Assembly: GCF_018595685.2 (NCBI RefSeq) | Contig: NZ_CP092334.1 | Span: forward strand, 3,624,001-3,688,000 | DNA length: 64,000 nucleotides | DNA from: Flavihumibacter rivuli | GTDB lineage: Bacteria; Bacteroidota; Bacteroidia; Chitinophagales; Chitinophagaceae | Direction of reading: 5' to 3' | In this document: in pieces, positions 52,124 to 60,737 of the stretch | Layout of the letters: every line of letters begins with the position of its first letter | Numbering within the stretch: the first letter of the stretch is position 1 | The notes under the pieces: model-generated | Database searches by the model: none | What the model was told of the DNA's origin: nothing | What the model saw: the letters and a program-made list of their open reading frames with translations, nothing else | Position numbers and translations under genes: made by a program

Positions 52124-52586
52124 TTAAGATATTTGCTAATCGCTGTCTGATACGGTGTAGCTTCACGCCTGCACTATTAGGGGTGATACCCATAATATTC
52201 GCTATCTCCTGATTGCTATAGCCTTCCAGATAAAGTGATACCAATGCCTTATCAATATCGGTGAGTAGCCTGATAGCCATTCTCAGCATCTGGACATCTT
52301 CTTTTTCCAGGGCGGGATCATTCCCTTCATGATCTGGAAGATCATCCTGGTAGTATATGATGCTTTGTTTCCTTTTCGTTGTAAGAACGGTATTCAGTGC
52401 AATCCTGTACAACCAGGTACTGAATTTGGCCTCCCCGCGAAATCCTTCCCATCCCTTCCAGCATTGAAGGATGATCTCCTGGTAGAGGTCTTTCTTCTCT
52501 TCCGGATCTGCGGCATAGAGTGACACCACCTTGTAAATAATGCCCTGGTTTGCCTTTATCTGTTGTAGGAATTCTTTTTCGCTCAC
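52104..52586 (-). CDS. RNA polymerase sigma factor, ECF subfamily
   Basis: The 160-residue protein has region 2 (AADPEEKKDLYQEIILQCWKGWEGFRG and KFSTWLYRIALNTVL) and region 4 (LVSLYLEGYSNQEIANIMGITPNSAGVKLHRIRQRL) with a helix-turn-helix. This is the two-domain ECF layout. It would direct transcription of a limited regulon. It is the middle gene of a three-gene minus-strand operon with small membrane proteins on either side and is divergent from the outer-membrane receptor at 53137. Confidence 0.93.
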   Translation of the reverse strand: MSEKEFLQQIKANQGIIYKVVSLYAADPEEKKDLYQEIILQCWKGWEGFRGEAKFSTWLYRIALNTVLTTKRKQSIIYYQDDLPDHEGNDPALEKEDVQMLRMAIRLLTDIDKALVSLYLEGYSNQEIANIMGITPNSAGVKLHRIRQRLANILNATNHD

Positions 52587-52608
52587 TGGTACTTTTTGTG
52601 TCCTGGTT

Positions 52609-52878
52609 TTATCCTGTTGTTAAGGTATGCATGAGTAATAGAACAATCAACACCAAATGCGTCAGGAGCCAAATCCGCTGAAAGCGGGTCCGTTCCTGCC
52701 ATGTTCGCCTGGGGTCAAATGGGTCAAACACCATGGCCAATGCCATGTAGGTAAGTCCTGTTGATGGGTCTTGCCTGCGTATTATGAACCATGCTGCCAC
52801 TAATACAAACAATAAGTATCCTGCCTTGTTGGCGTATTTCGTCCAATAGTCTTTCCGGTCATTATTTGAGATGAGCAT
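52609..52878 (-). CDS. Small membrane protein of unknown function
   Basis: The 89-residue protein starts at the ATG at 52878 (MLISNNDRKDYWTKYANK); an earlier in-frame start would add 12 residues. Two membrane helices are visible (AGYLLFVLVAAWFIIRR and IWLLTHLVLIVLLLMHTL) with a short loop around RQDPSTGLTYMALAMVFDPFDPRRTW. Its stop lies 22 bp before the sigma gene start on the same strand, so the three genes are likely one operon. Confidence 0.6.
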   Translation of the reverse strand: MLISNNDRKDYWTKYANKAGYLLFVLVAAWFIIRRQDPSTGLTYMALAMVFDPFDPRRTWQERTRFQRIWLLTHLVLIVLLLMHTLTTG

Positions 52879-52984
52879 ATGGTCTTTAATGTATCTGTTG
52901 CAAAGAATCCCCATTCATTACAAGCAGTTGAAAAAAATTGTAAAACCTGATGTGACACATCTTTCAGGGCATTTGCAGCCCATA

Positions 52985-53002
52985 ACCACATAAATATGTG
53001 GT
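52985..53002. promoter_or_regulatory. Palindromic candidate operator (core CACATAAATATGTG), copy 2
   Basis: ACCACATA and TATGTGGT flank AA in the 258-bp divergent region between the ECF operon and the outer-membrane receptor. The 14-bp core CACATAAATATGTG is identical to that at 38612-38626, at another divergent promoter region. Confidence 0.65.
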
Positions 53003-53136
53003 ATCTACGAAGCCTTTCATACATTGATTTTTACCGTTCATGCATTGGCATGATTATTTGGCCCATTATCCTTTTTCCATTCGCCGTTCATCAGTGGTTT
53101 TAAATCTTTACATCCTCATAGATAAAACCTGATGTT

Positions 53137-55575
53137 ATGAAAAAGGCTGTACAACTCTTATTGATCCTTCTCGTTAATGGGCTTTTTGCTTCAGCCCAGT
53201 TTTCAGGAAAAGTCACCGGCACTGTGGTTGATGCAAAATCACGTGCAGCTGAAGGTGCAACTGTATCCTTGTTGAAGGCTAAGGATTCCACCGTTGCCAA
53301 GTTTGCCGTTGCCGGTAATACCGGTCAGTTCGAGATGGATAAATTGCCTGAAGGAAAATACCTGTTGTCTGTTTCCGTTGTTGGGCACGATACCTGGACC
53401 AGTCCCCTATTTGAATTGAGTGCGGCTTCACCTGTTAAGGAGTTTAGCAGTGTAAAACTTTCCGAAGCTCAGCGTTCACTGAGCGGTGTAACTGTTACAG
53501 CGCGCCGTCCAATGGTGGAAGTGAAGGCTGACCGCACGCTTGTCAATGTAGAAGCGAGTGTCACTAATGTTGGTGCAACCGCACTGGAGGTATTGGAAAA
53601 GTCCCCGGGTGTTTCGGTTGACCGTGATGGCAATATCAGTATTAAGGGGCGCCAGGGTGTAATGGTGATGATCGATGGTAAACCAAGTTACCTTAATGGC
53701 TCTGAGCTGGCCAGCCTGCTGTCCAGCATGAATGCCAATCAACTCGACCAGATCGAGATCATGACCAATCCGCCTGCACGGTACGATGCCGCCGGTAATT
53801 CAGGTGTGATCAATATCAAGACCAAGAAGAGCAAGCAAAAGGGTTGGAATGGTAACCTGACATTAGGCTATGGGCAAGGACGTTACTGGAAGACCAACAA
53901 CAGCCTGGGATTGAACTACCGTAATGAGAAGGTTAACCTTTTCATGAATTACAGCCAGAACGCGGCAAAGGATTTCAATGACCTGTTGATCAAGCGAACT
54001 TATGTGGGCAGCGATGGGAAAACGCCTGAGTATTATTTTGAACAACCCACCAACATGGTGGTGAAAAGGAATAACAATACACTTAAACTCGGGATGGATT
54101 ATTTCCTGAATAAGAAGACCACCCTTGGCCTGAACACCAGCGGGTTTATTTCACCACGCACCTTTGATGGCATCAGCACCGGCTCCCTGATGGGAACGGA
54201 TATGGTATTGGATTCATCAGCATACACCAAGAGCAATAATACCAACCGTTGGTTGAATGGAACGGTTAACCTGAACCTTCGTCACCAATTTGGGCAGGGT
54301 AAGGAATTTAGCGCAGACCTGGATTATGTGCACTATGATATGACCAATTCCCAATTGTTCAACAACCAGCTTTATGATAATGAAGGTGCGGTGACAGCCA
54401 ATGAATGGCTAAAGGGTGACCTCCCGTCTACCATCAGGATCTATGCTGCCAAAGCGGATTATTCGCATGTATTCAAATCCGGGCTGAAGTTGGAAACCGG
54501 TTGGAAGTCAAGTTTGGTGAAGACAGACAATGCAGCGAACTATTTTAATGAAGTGAATGGTGAATGGGAGCCTGATTATGACAAGACCAACAGTTTCCGC
54601 TACCAGGAGAATATCAATGCGCTCTACCTGAACGCCAACAAGACCATTGGTAAATGGAGCTTGCAGGCCGGCTTAAGGTTTGAGAATACTACCTATAAAG
54701 GCCACCAGTTAGGTAATCCCCAACGTCCGGATTCTTCCTTCCAGCGTGACTATAATAACCTGTTCCCTACGGCATATATTTCCTATGCTGCTGATTCCAA
54801 TAATACCTTCAGCCTCAGTGTTGGCCGGAGGATCGATCGGCCTGCTTACCAGCAATTGAACCCGTTCATGTTCTTTATCAATAAGTACACTTACCAGGTG
54901 GGTAACCCTTTCCTGCTCCCCCAATACACGTATAACTTTGAATTGTCGCACACCTATAAAGGCTGGTTTACCACCACGCTCAGCTATGGCGATACCAAGC
55001 AATATTTTTCACAGGTATTCCGTACCGAAGGACAGGTTACCATTGTATCCGAAGGCAACCTGGCCAATATGAAGAATACCTCACTTTCCGTTAACGCCAT
55101 GGTGAATCCTGCCAAATGGTGGTCAGTGAATATTTCTGCATCTGCTGTACATCGTGTGGTTCGTGGCTATGGGGAGAATAGCGACTTCAACAGCAATGCT
55201 GTGAGTGGCCAGTTCAATGTGAACAACCAATTCAAGTTCAATAAAGGCTGGGCCGGGGAATTGTCAGGATTCTATAACAGTAAGAATGAAGATGCGCAGT
55301 TTGTCATCTATCCGTTCGGACAGGTTTCGGTGGGGCTATCCAAGCAAGTGTTAAAGAACAAGGGGTCTGTTAAATTGAACGTAAGGGATATCTTCTTTAC
55401 CCAACAAATCACAGGTGATATCCGGTACCAGAATGTGCGTGAGCGTTTCGTACAATCAAGGGATACCAGGGTGTTCAATATTTCCTTCACCTACAAGTTT
55501 GGAAAGAGCTTTAAGGATGGTGGAAGGAGGAACGGAGGAAGCAGTTCTGATGAGCAGCGTAGGGTTGGCAATTGA
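53137..55575 (+). CDS. Outer-membrane beta-barrel receptor with carboxypeptidase-like N-terminal domain (OMP_b-brl_3 family)
   Basis: The 812-residue protein has a signal peptide (KKAVQLLLILLVNGLFASAQ). An N-terminal carboxypeptidase-regulatory-like domain follows (about 20-105: GKVTGTVVDAKSRAAEGATVSLLKA), then a plug-like segment (about 115-225: TALEVLEKSPGVSVDRDGNISIKGRQGVMVMIDGKPS). The large C-terminal barrel ends in VFNISFTYKFGKSF. This is a TonB-dependent-receptor relative without a recognised SusD partner nearby. The ligand is unknown; control by the divergent ECF sigma factor is an inference. Confidence 0.9.
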   Translation: MKKAVQLLLILLVNGLFASAQFSGKVTGTVVDAKSRAAEGATVSLLKAKDSTVAKFAVAGNTGQFEMDKLPEGKYLLSVSVVGHDTWTSPLFELSAASPVKEFSSVKLSEAQRSLSGVTVTARRPMVEVKADRTLVNVEASVTNVGATALEVLEKSPGVSVDRDGNISIKGRQGVMVMIDGKPSYLNGSELASLLSSMNANQLDQIEIMTNPPARYDAAGNSGVINIKTKKSKQKGWNGNLTLGYGQGRYWKTNNSLGLNYRNEKVNLFMNYSQNAAKDFNDLLIKRTYVGSDGKTPEYYFEQPTNMVVKRNNNTLKLGMDYFLNKKTTLGLNTSGFISPRTFDGISTGSLMGTDMVLDSSAYTKSNNTNRWLNGTVNLNLRHQFGQGKEFSADLDYVHYDMTNSQLFNNQLYDNEGAVTANEWLKGDLPSTIRIYAAKADYSHVFKSGLKLETGWKSSLVKTDNAANYFNEVNGEWEPDYDKTNSFRYQENINALYLNANKTIGKWSLQAGLRFENTTYKGHQLGNPQRPDSSFQRDYNNLFPTAYISYAADSNNTFSLSVGRRIDRPAYQQLNPFMFFINKYTYQVGNPFLLPQYTYNFELSHTYKGWFTTTLSYGDTKQYFSQVFRTEGQVTIVSEGNLANMKNTSLSVNAMVNPAKWWSVNISASAVHRVVRGYGENSDFNSNAVSGQFNVNNQFKFNKGWAGELSGFYNSKNEDAQFVIYPFGQVSVGLSKQVLKNKGSVKLNVRDIFFTQQITGDIRYQNVRERFVQSRDTRVFNISFTYKFGKSFKDGGRRNGGSSSDEQRRVGN

Positions 55576-55613
55576 TAGGAAAGGATTTCCTTAAGTATTG
55601 ATTGCATCCTAGT

Positions 55614-55654
55614 AAAAACAAAAAACAGGCTATAAAAGCCTGTTTTTTGTTTTT
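55614..55654. terminator. Bidirectional terminator between convergent genes
   Basis: Arms 55614-55631 and 55637-55654 are a perfect 18-bp inverted repeat (ending ACAGGCT/AGCCTGT) with an ATAAA loop. Flanking A- and T-runs allow function on both strands, for the receptor gene and the esterase gene ending at 55669. Confidence 0.93.
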
Positions 55655-55668
55655 GCCCGTTTAGGTCC

Positions 55669-57909
55669 TTACCGGCTTCCTATTGTGATCTTCCTGGTGG
55701 TTATATTCTCACCATTAATGATCTGAAGCAGGTAAATACCCGGTGTGATGGTTGAAACATTCAACCTGAAAGTATTGGGTCCGCTATTCACCATTTTTCG
55801 CTGTACCAATAGCTGCCTGCCCGTCATATCGATGATCCTGAATTCGGCATTACCCGATTTCTCAACTGCCATCCGAATATTGAGTTCAGATATTGCAGGA
55901 TTGGGATACAGCTGTAATCCCTGTTGGACGCTTATGGCTTCTTCCTCCATTGGACTGGCAACAGTATTCATGCTCGAAGTAGCAGGTAAAGTATTGGTCC
56001 AGGGGGTGCTGCTGGCCTCTATTTTCAGGGAATAGCAGGTGGTGGCATTGAATGCGCCATTCTTGCCAATCACCCTGAGTTGGTATTGTGTCTTGCTAAT
56101 GCCTGTGTACAGCAATACTTCAGGTGATGTACCGCTTGTGGTGGCTGCTGCTAAGAACCTCTTCTTGCTGTCGTATAAGTAAACATCATAATCGGCAGGC
56201 AGGTTAAAAAGGCTGATCTTGAGGTACCTGGGGTTCTGGGTCCTGAATTTGAACCAGTCCTGGTCAGTACTGTTACTGATCAAAGCTTTAATAGTGGTGT
56301 TGAGGTTGATGCTTGGTCCACTGGAATTGTTTGGTTCATAAGGGTCTGTGCAGGCTGGTGGTGGTGGCGGCGGTGGTGGTGGTGCAGCACTGATCGGGAA
56401 ATTGGAAAAATAGACCAGGCCAACACCACTGTTGTTGTGAAGCACGGGTGAGGCCGTTCCCTGGTGACTGAGATAAGTGATGCCACTAGGGTTTGTGGTG
56501 GTGCCTGTGTTCCTCGTAAAATTGATGATCAACTTATCTGCGTTAATGGTAAGTCCGGTGATCGAATAGCTTCCACCTTCCAGGCGAAGGTCCGGAATGA
56601 GGTCTCCCAGCAATGTATAACTGGCATTGGGGTCTTTCAGGGTTAAGGTTACCTGTGTGGCCTCCCCGGTTGGCGCAAATGCGGTCAGGTCGGCCTGTTT
56701 GGGTTCTGGAGGGGAAATGGAAGAGGGAAGGCCGGATACGCCATAAAGGTCCCTTCTCAAAAGATTGGTCATCCAATCTCCCATTACTTTGTAGCCGTTC
56801 TCAAAAAGGTAATGACAGTAATTGATCACTCCCCCGTCAAAAAGGTTGTCCAGGTTATTTGAGGTCATGATCTTCAGGTCGGGTATTTCAAGGGCCAATT
56901 GCCGCTGTGCTTCCTGGATCTGTAGTGCCCCATCCCTGGTATTGATGCCACAGCCGAACCTGGTTTGTATAATATAGAACTGCGTTACGCCGGGATAATC
57001 CGTTTTCCAGTCCTGGTAAAGATTGGTATAGGATTGTTTCCATTGTGCAGTAGTAAGCTGAACAGTTGAAGTGCTACCCAATGCATCTGACTCACCCTGG
57101 TACCAGATGATGCCCCTTGCAGCTTGCCTTAAACCGGCTTCTGTCATTCTGTTCAACAGGCGCCCGTAGTTGGTAGCCAGGTCGGTGGGGTTAGCATCGT
57201 TGCGCTGGAAGAAGCTGATAGGTGCACCCGGATGTCCGCCATTCATGATGCAGATCGGTACATTCTGGCTTCCGGCAATATTGGAGGCCATGCGCATACC
57301 CCATTGGCCCGTATTTCCATCATTTTCGTACCAAATATTCCCATTGCCAATGAACCATGCCTTTGTGTACGCTGCCGTCTGGCTGCCGCTTCCCCAGACG
57401 CGGACAAAGTTCCGGTAAGGGGCATTGGTGGCTGTGTTGGCGTCATTGTTCACCGTATAGTCGCTTCTCCAGTTGGCGACAGCATTGGACTGTCCCTCAA
57501 TGATGTAAACATCACCGGCAACTACATTATTAGCCGATTGGATCAGTGTCTCTGTTGTGCCATTAAAACCAAAAAGGTCAAAGCGGTAGTTATTCAATTC
57601 TGCAGGGATGGTTTCTGTGAAATTGTAGGTGGCTGTATTGTTCGAATAAGAAAGGTTGAAATTTGTGTTGGTAACCAATATGCCATCCCGGAACTTTTTC
57701 AACCTTACCTGGGTGAAACCTGAATTCTGATCCAATGAACCCGAAACTGAAATAGTGGCATTATTGGTGACCAGGTTACGTGGGTACAATTGGTTGTCTT
57801 TTGGAAACAAAGTGACCTGGGCAAGTATTATTCCTTTGGCCAGCGTCAGCACTATTGATAGAAGAATGCGGAATCCTCCATTTCTTGGGCATGGGGCAAT
57901 AAGGTTCAT
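55669..57909 (-). CDS. Secreted SASA-type (sialate O-acetylesterase-like) esterase with T9SS sorting tail, paralog 1
   Basis: The 746-residue protein has a signal peptide (ILLSIVLTLAKGIILAQ). The SASA/SGNH-like domain has GQSN (Ser141 in YIIEGQSNAVA), WYQGESDA, and the late histidine region DGGVINYCHYLF. A Pro-rich hinge (nine Pro) leads to a PPC-type domain (DPYEPNNSS through YSLKIEASS). The T9SS tail is LYPNPAISELNI through PGIYLLQIINGENITTRKITI. It would be exported across the outer membrane by T9SS and deacetylate glycans at the cell surface. Substrate unknown. Two paralogs follow upstream on the same strand. Confidence 0.88.
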   Translation of the reverse strand: MNLIAPCPRNGGFRILLSIVLTLAKGIILAQVTLFPKDNQLYPRNLVTNNATISVSGSLDQNSGFTQVRLKKFRDGILVTNTNFNLSYSNNTATYNFTETIPAELNNYRFDLFGFNGTTETLIQSANNVVAGDVYIIEGQSNAVANWRSDYTVNNDANTATNAPYRNFVRVWGSGSQTAAYTKAWFIGNGNIWYENDGNTGQWGMRMASNIAGSQNVPICIMNGGHPGAPISFFQRNDANPTDLATNYGRLLNRMTEAGLRQAARGIIWYQGESDALGSTSTVQLTTAQWKQSYTNLYQDWKTDYPGVTQFYIIQTRFGCGINTRDGALQIQEAQRQLALEIPDLKIMTSNNLDNLFDGGVINYCHYLFENGYKVMGDWMTNLLRRDLYGVSGLPSSISPPEPKQADLTAFAPTGEATQVTLTLKDPNASYTLLGDLIPDLRLEGGSYSITGLTINADKLIINFTRNTGTTTNPSGITYLSHQGTASPVLHNNSGVGLVYFSNFPISAAPPPPPPPPPACTDPYEPNNSSGPSINLNTTIKALISNSTDQDWFKFRTQNPRYLKISLFNLPADYDVYLYDSKKRFLAAATTSGTSPEVLLYTGISKTQYQLRVIGKNGAFNATTCYSLKIEASSTPWTNTLPATSSMNTVASPMEEEAISVQQGLQLYPNPAISELNIRMAVEKSGNAEFRIIDMTGRQLLVQRKMVNSGPNTFRLNVSTITPGIYLLQIINGENITTRKITIGSR

Positions 57910-58212
57910 GACTGTATAGCTTTAAAGTAATTGGGACGCTGCTATTTTAGCCTAAACCATTTGATCGACAAGCTTTGGAAGGGAGGATTGCTTCGAGGGC
58001 AAACAATAGTTGCCTTTATTAGGAGTTCATTAAAGTTACAGTAGATTTTCCAATAAAGTTGGCTGTTTGAGCCAATATTTTAGGGTATTTATCCCATAAT
58101 GCGGTTAGGGATTGAGGTTAAATTTCACTAATGCAACCAGGACATTTTTAAAGTTGGCTTGGATATGTTGATAAAAGACGGCCCTGAAATAGGCCGTCTT
58201 TTATTTAAACAG
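57910..58212. other. 303-bp intergenic region between esterase paralogs 1 and 2
   Basis: It holds the leader of paralog 1, with no clear TTTG-N19-21-TAnnTTTG promoter, and the terminator of paralog 2 at 58171-58204. Nothing else is recognisable. Confidence 0.6.
58171..58204 (-). terminator. Terminator of esterase paralog 2
   Basis: Arms 58171-58183 (ATAAAAGACGGCC) and 58192-58204 (GGCCGTCTTTTAT) are a perfect 13-bp inverted repeat with an 8-nt loop, directly after the stop of the gene ending at 58213. Confidence 0.88.
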
Positions 58213-60459
58213 TTACTTAATGATGGTGAGCTTTTTAATGGTAGTGGTTTCTCCATTAGCAATTTGCAGCAGGTAAATGCCTGGTGGAATGTTTGATACA
58301 TTGAGCCGGAGCCTGTTCAAGCCGCTGTTTGTACTGTTTCTCTGCATTAATAATTGCTTCCCGGTCATGTCAATTATCCTGATCTCAGTTGATCCTGGAT
58401 GGTCAACTGATAAACTGATATTTATTTCAGTCCTTGCCGGATTCGGGTAAATATTAAATACTTTTTGTAGGGAAATATCTTCTCCGTCTATCTGGCTTTC
58501 CTCAGAACTCATGGTAGAAGTGGCAGGCCCGGAATTAGTCGGCCATTTGTTCTTGCTGCATTCTACCTTTAGGGAATAACAGGCACCGGGATTGAAGGCG
58601 CCATTCTTTCCAATTACTTTGATATAAAAATGTTCATCTTGCTTTTTATCAACCTTTGTGAAAATTACCTCGGCATTATTACCTGTTGCAGTTGATGAGG
58701 CCATCAGTTTTTTCTTTTTATCGTAAAGGTAAATGTCATAATCAGCCGGAAGTTTGAATAGGCTTATCCTCATATATGGCTTATCGTCGTCAGCCTTGAA
58801 TTTGAACCAGTCTACATCGCTTGATGACTTGATGATTGCAGTCACCGTTTTTCCCAATTTAATATTGTTCGCCTCAGAATTATCCCTGTCATATAGATCC
58901 GTACAGGTAAGTGCAATAGGTGGGTTCCCGGGCTTGCTGATGGGAAAATTGGCAAAATAGGTAAGCCCAATACCGTTTGCATTGAAAAGGACAGGACTTG
59001 CTTTCCCTTCATGACCCAGGTAGGAGATCGCTGAAGGGTTATTGTTAGTTCCGGCATTCCTGGTAAAGTTTACCAGTAGTTTATTGGATTGTATGGCTAC
59101 GCCGGTAATGGTGTAGCTACCCCCTTCCAGTCTTAGGTCAGCTGCAATGTCGCCGTCGATGGTGTAGCCATTGGCAGGGCCTTTGATCTGGAGCATTACC
59201 TGGTTGGCTTCCCCTGTAGGGGTAAATGCAGAAAAGCTGGCTTTCATGGGTTGCGGGGGCTCAATTGATCCCGGAAGTCCCGAGACATAATAGAGATCCC
59301 TCCTGAGAAGGTTGGTCAGCCAGTCGCCCAATTGCTTATATCCTTTTTCAAAGGCAAAATGGCAATAGTTAATGCTGCCGCCATCCATAAGATGATCGAG
59401 GTTGTTGGTGGTCATGATTTTTACATAAGGGATTTCAACTGCCAGTTGGCGTTGGGCCTCCTGGATTTGTAATGCCCCATCCCTGCTGGTTATGCCACAT
59501 CCAAAGCGGGTTTGGATAATGTAGACCTGTGAAACTTTAGGATAATCTGTTTTCCAGTCCTGGTACAATTGCCTAAACATTTGTTTCCACTGGGCAGTGG
59601 TCATTTGGTTGCTGCTCAATACTCCTTGTGCATCAGATTCACCCTGGTACCAGATGATTCCCCTTATTTTGTTTTTAAGACCGGCTTCCTCGGTTCTTTT
59701 CAGCAGCCTGCCATAATTTGTGGAAGGGTCAGTTGGGTTGGCATCATTGCGTTGGAAAAAAGCAATGGATTCACCAGGATGCGCGCCGTTAAGGAGCGCA
59801 ATGGGAATATTTTGTGCGCCAGCGAGGTTGGAGGCTAGCCTCATTCCCCATTGACCGGTATTCCCATCGTTCTCGTACCAGCTATTCCCATTCCCAACGA
59901 ACCAGGCCTTTGTATAGCTGGCCGTCTGGCTACCGCTTCCCCAAACCCGAACAAATGCGCGTTGTGGTGCATTGGTTATAGTATTGGCGTCATTTTCTAC
60001 TGTGTAGGGAGAGGTCCTGTTATTGGCCACGGCATTTGACTGCCCTTCAATTATGTATGCGTCTCCCGCTACCACATTGGTAGCAGCCTGGATCAGTGTC
60101 TCATTTGTTCCAGTAGATCCCAGTAATTCAAAACTGTAGGAGTGAAGTTCCGCAGTTATGGTCTCCTTGAAAAGGTAACTGGCTTTATTGTTTTGATAAG
60201 CAAGCACAATGGTGCTTGTATTGATCAGGCTGCCATCCCTGTATTTTTTTACCACCAAGCTTGTGAATCCAGTGCTTTGGTCAAGAAGACCTGCAATTAC
60301 AATCTCAGCCTGGTTGTTCGATAAGTCACGGGGATATAACTGGTTGTCCTTCGGGAAAGATGTAACCTGTGCAAACAAAAAACTAGTAACAGTAACCATT
60401 GCTAAAGCAAGCAATAGCCGTTTTCCTGCTTTTGAATGGCTATACTCAAAAAAATTCAT
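58213..60459 (-). CDS. Secreted SASA-type esterase with T9SS sorting tail, paralog 2
   Basis: The 748-residue protein has a signal peptide (RLLLALAMVTVTSFLFAQ). Domain order is the same as paralog 1: SASA domain with IIEGQSNAVAN, WYQGESDAQG and DGGSINYCHF, PPC-type domain (DLYDRDNSEANNIKL through CYSLKVECSK), and T9SS tail (IYPNPARTEINI through PPGIYLLQIANGE). The hinge between the SASA and PPC domains is short, without the poly-Pro stretch of paralog 1. The strong similarity along the whole length shows tandem duplication. Confidence 0.88.
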   Translation of the reverse strand: MNFFEYSHSKAGKRLLLALAMVTVTSFLFAQVTSFPKDNQLYPRDLSNNQAEIVIAGLLDQSTGFTSLVVKKYRDGSLINTSTIVLAYQNNKASYLFKETITAELHSYSFELLGSTGTNETLIQAATNVVAGDAYIIEGQSNAVANNRTSPYTVENDANTITNAPQRAFVRVWGSGSQTASYTKAWFVGNGNSWYENDGNTGQWGMRLASNLAGAQNIPIALLNGAHPGESIAFFQRNDANPTDPSTNYGRLLKRTEEAGLKNKIRGIIWYQGESDAQGVLSSNQMTTAQWKQMFRQLYQDWKTDYPKVSQVYIIQTRFGCGITSRDGALQIQEAQRQLAVEIPYVKIMTTNNLDHLMDGGSINYCHFAFEKGYKQLGDWLTNLLRRDLYYVSGLPGSIEPPQPMKASFSAFTPTGEANQVMLQIKGPANGYTIDGDIAADLRLEGGSYTITGVAIQSNKLLVNFTRNAGTNNNPSAISYLGHEGKASPVLFNANGIGLTYFANFPISKPGNPPIALTCTDLYDRDNSEANNIKLGKTVTAIIKSSSDVDWFKFKADDDKPYMRISLFKLPADYDIYLYDKKKKLMASSTATGNNAEVIFTKVDKKQDEHFYIKVIGKNGAFNPGACYSLKVECSKNKWPTNSGPATSTMSSEESQIDGEDISLQKVFNIYPNPARTEINISLSVDHPGSTEIRIIDMTGKQLLMQRNSTNSGLNRLRLNVSNIPPGIYLLQIANGETTTIKKLTIIK

Positions 60460-60680
60460 GATGAAGGCTTTAGTATAAAGTATTGAGTTATCAAAAGCCT
60501 AAAGGGGTGACAACAGTTGGGATCTTTCTAGGCAGTGGAAAATGCTTGAAGCTATGGATTAGATGCGGCTGGTAGCCTTGTTGAAGTTATAAAAATTATC
60601 CTATTTATGCAAAATCCAATTTGCTTTTCTGTAAAACTGTGTCCAAACCAGCTGGTCATGGCCATGAAATTGCTGGTAAG

Positions 60681-60718
60681 CAGGAGCCCTTCCTGACTTT
60701 TGAAGGGAAGGGCTCCTG
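60681..60718 (-). terminator. Probable terminator hairpin after esterase paralog 3
   Basis: Arms 60681-60693 (CAGGAGCCCTTCC) and 60706-60718 (GGAAGGGCTCCTG) are perfectly complementary over 13 bp with a 12-nt loop, 20 bp after the stop of paralog 3. A T-run is lacking. Confidence 0.65.
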
Positions 60719-60737
60719 GTAAACCTGGATGGTGCAA

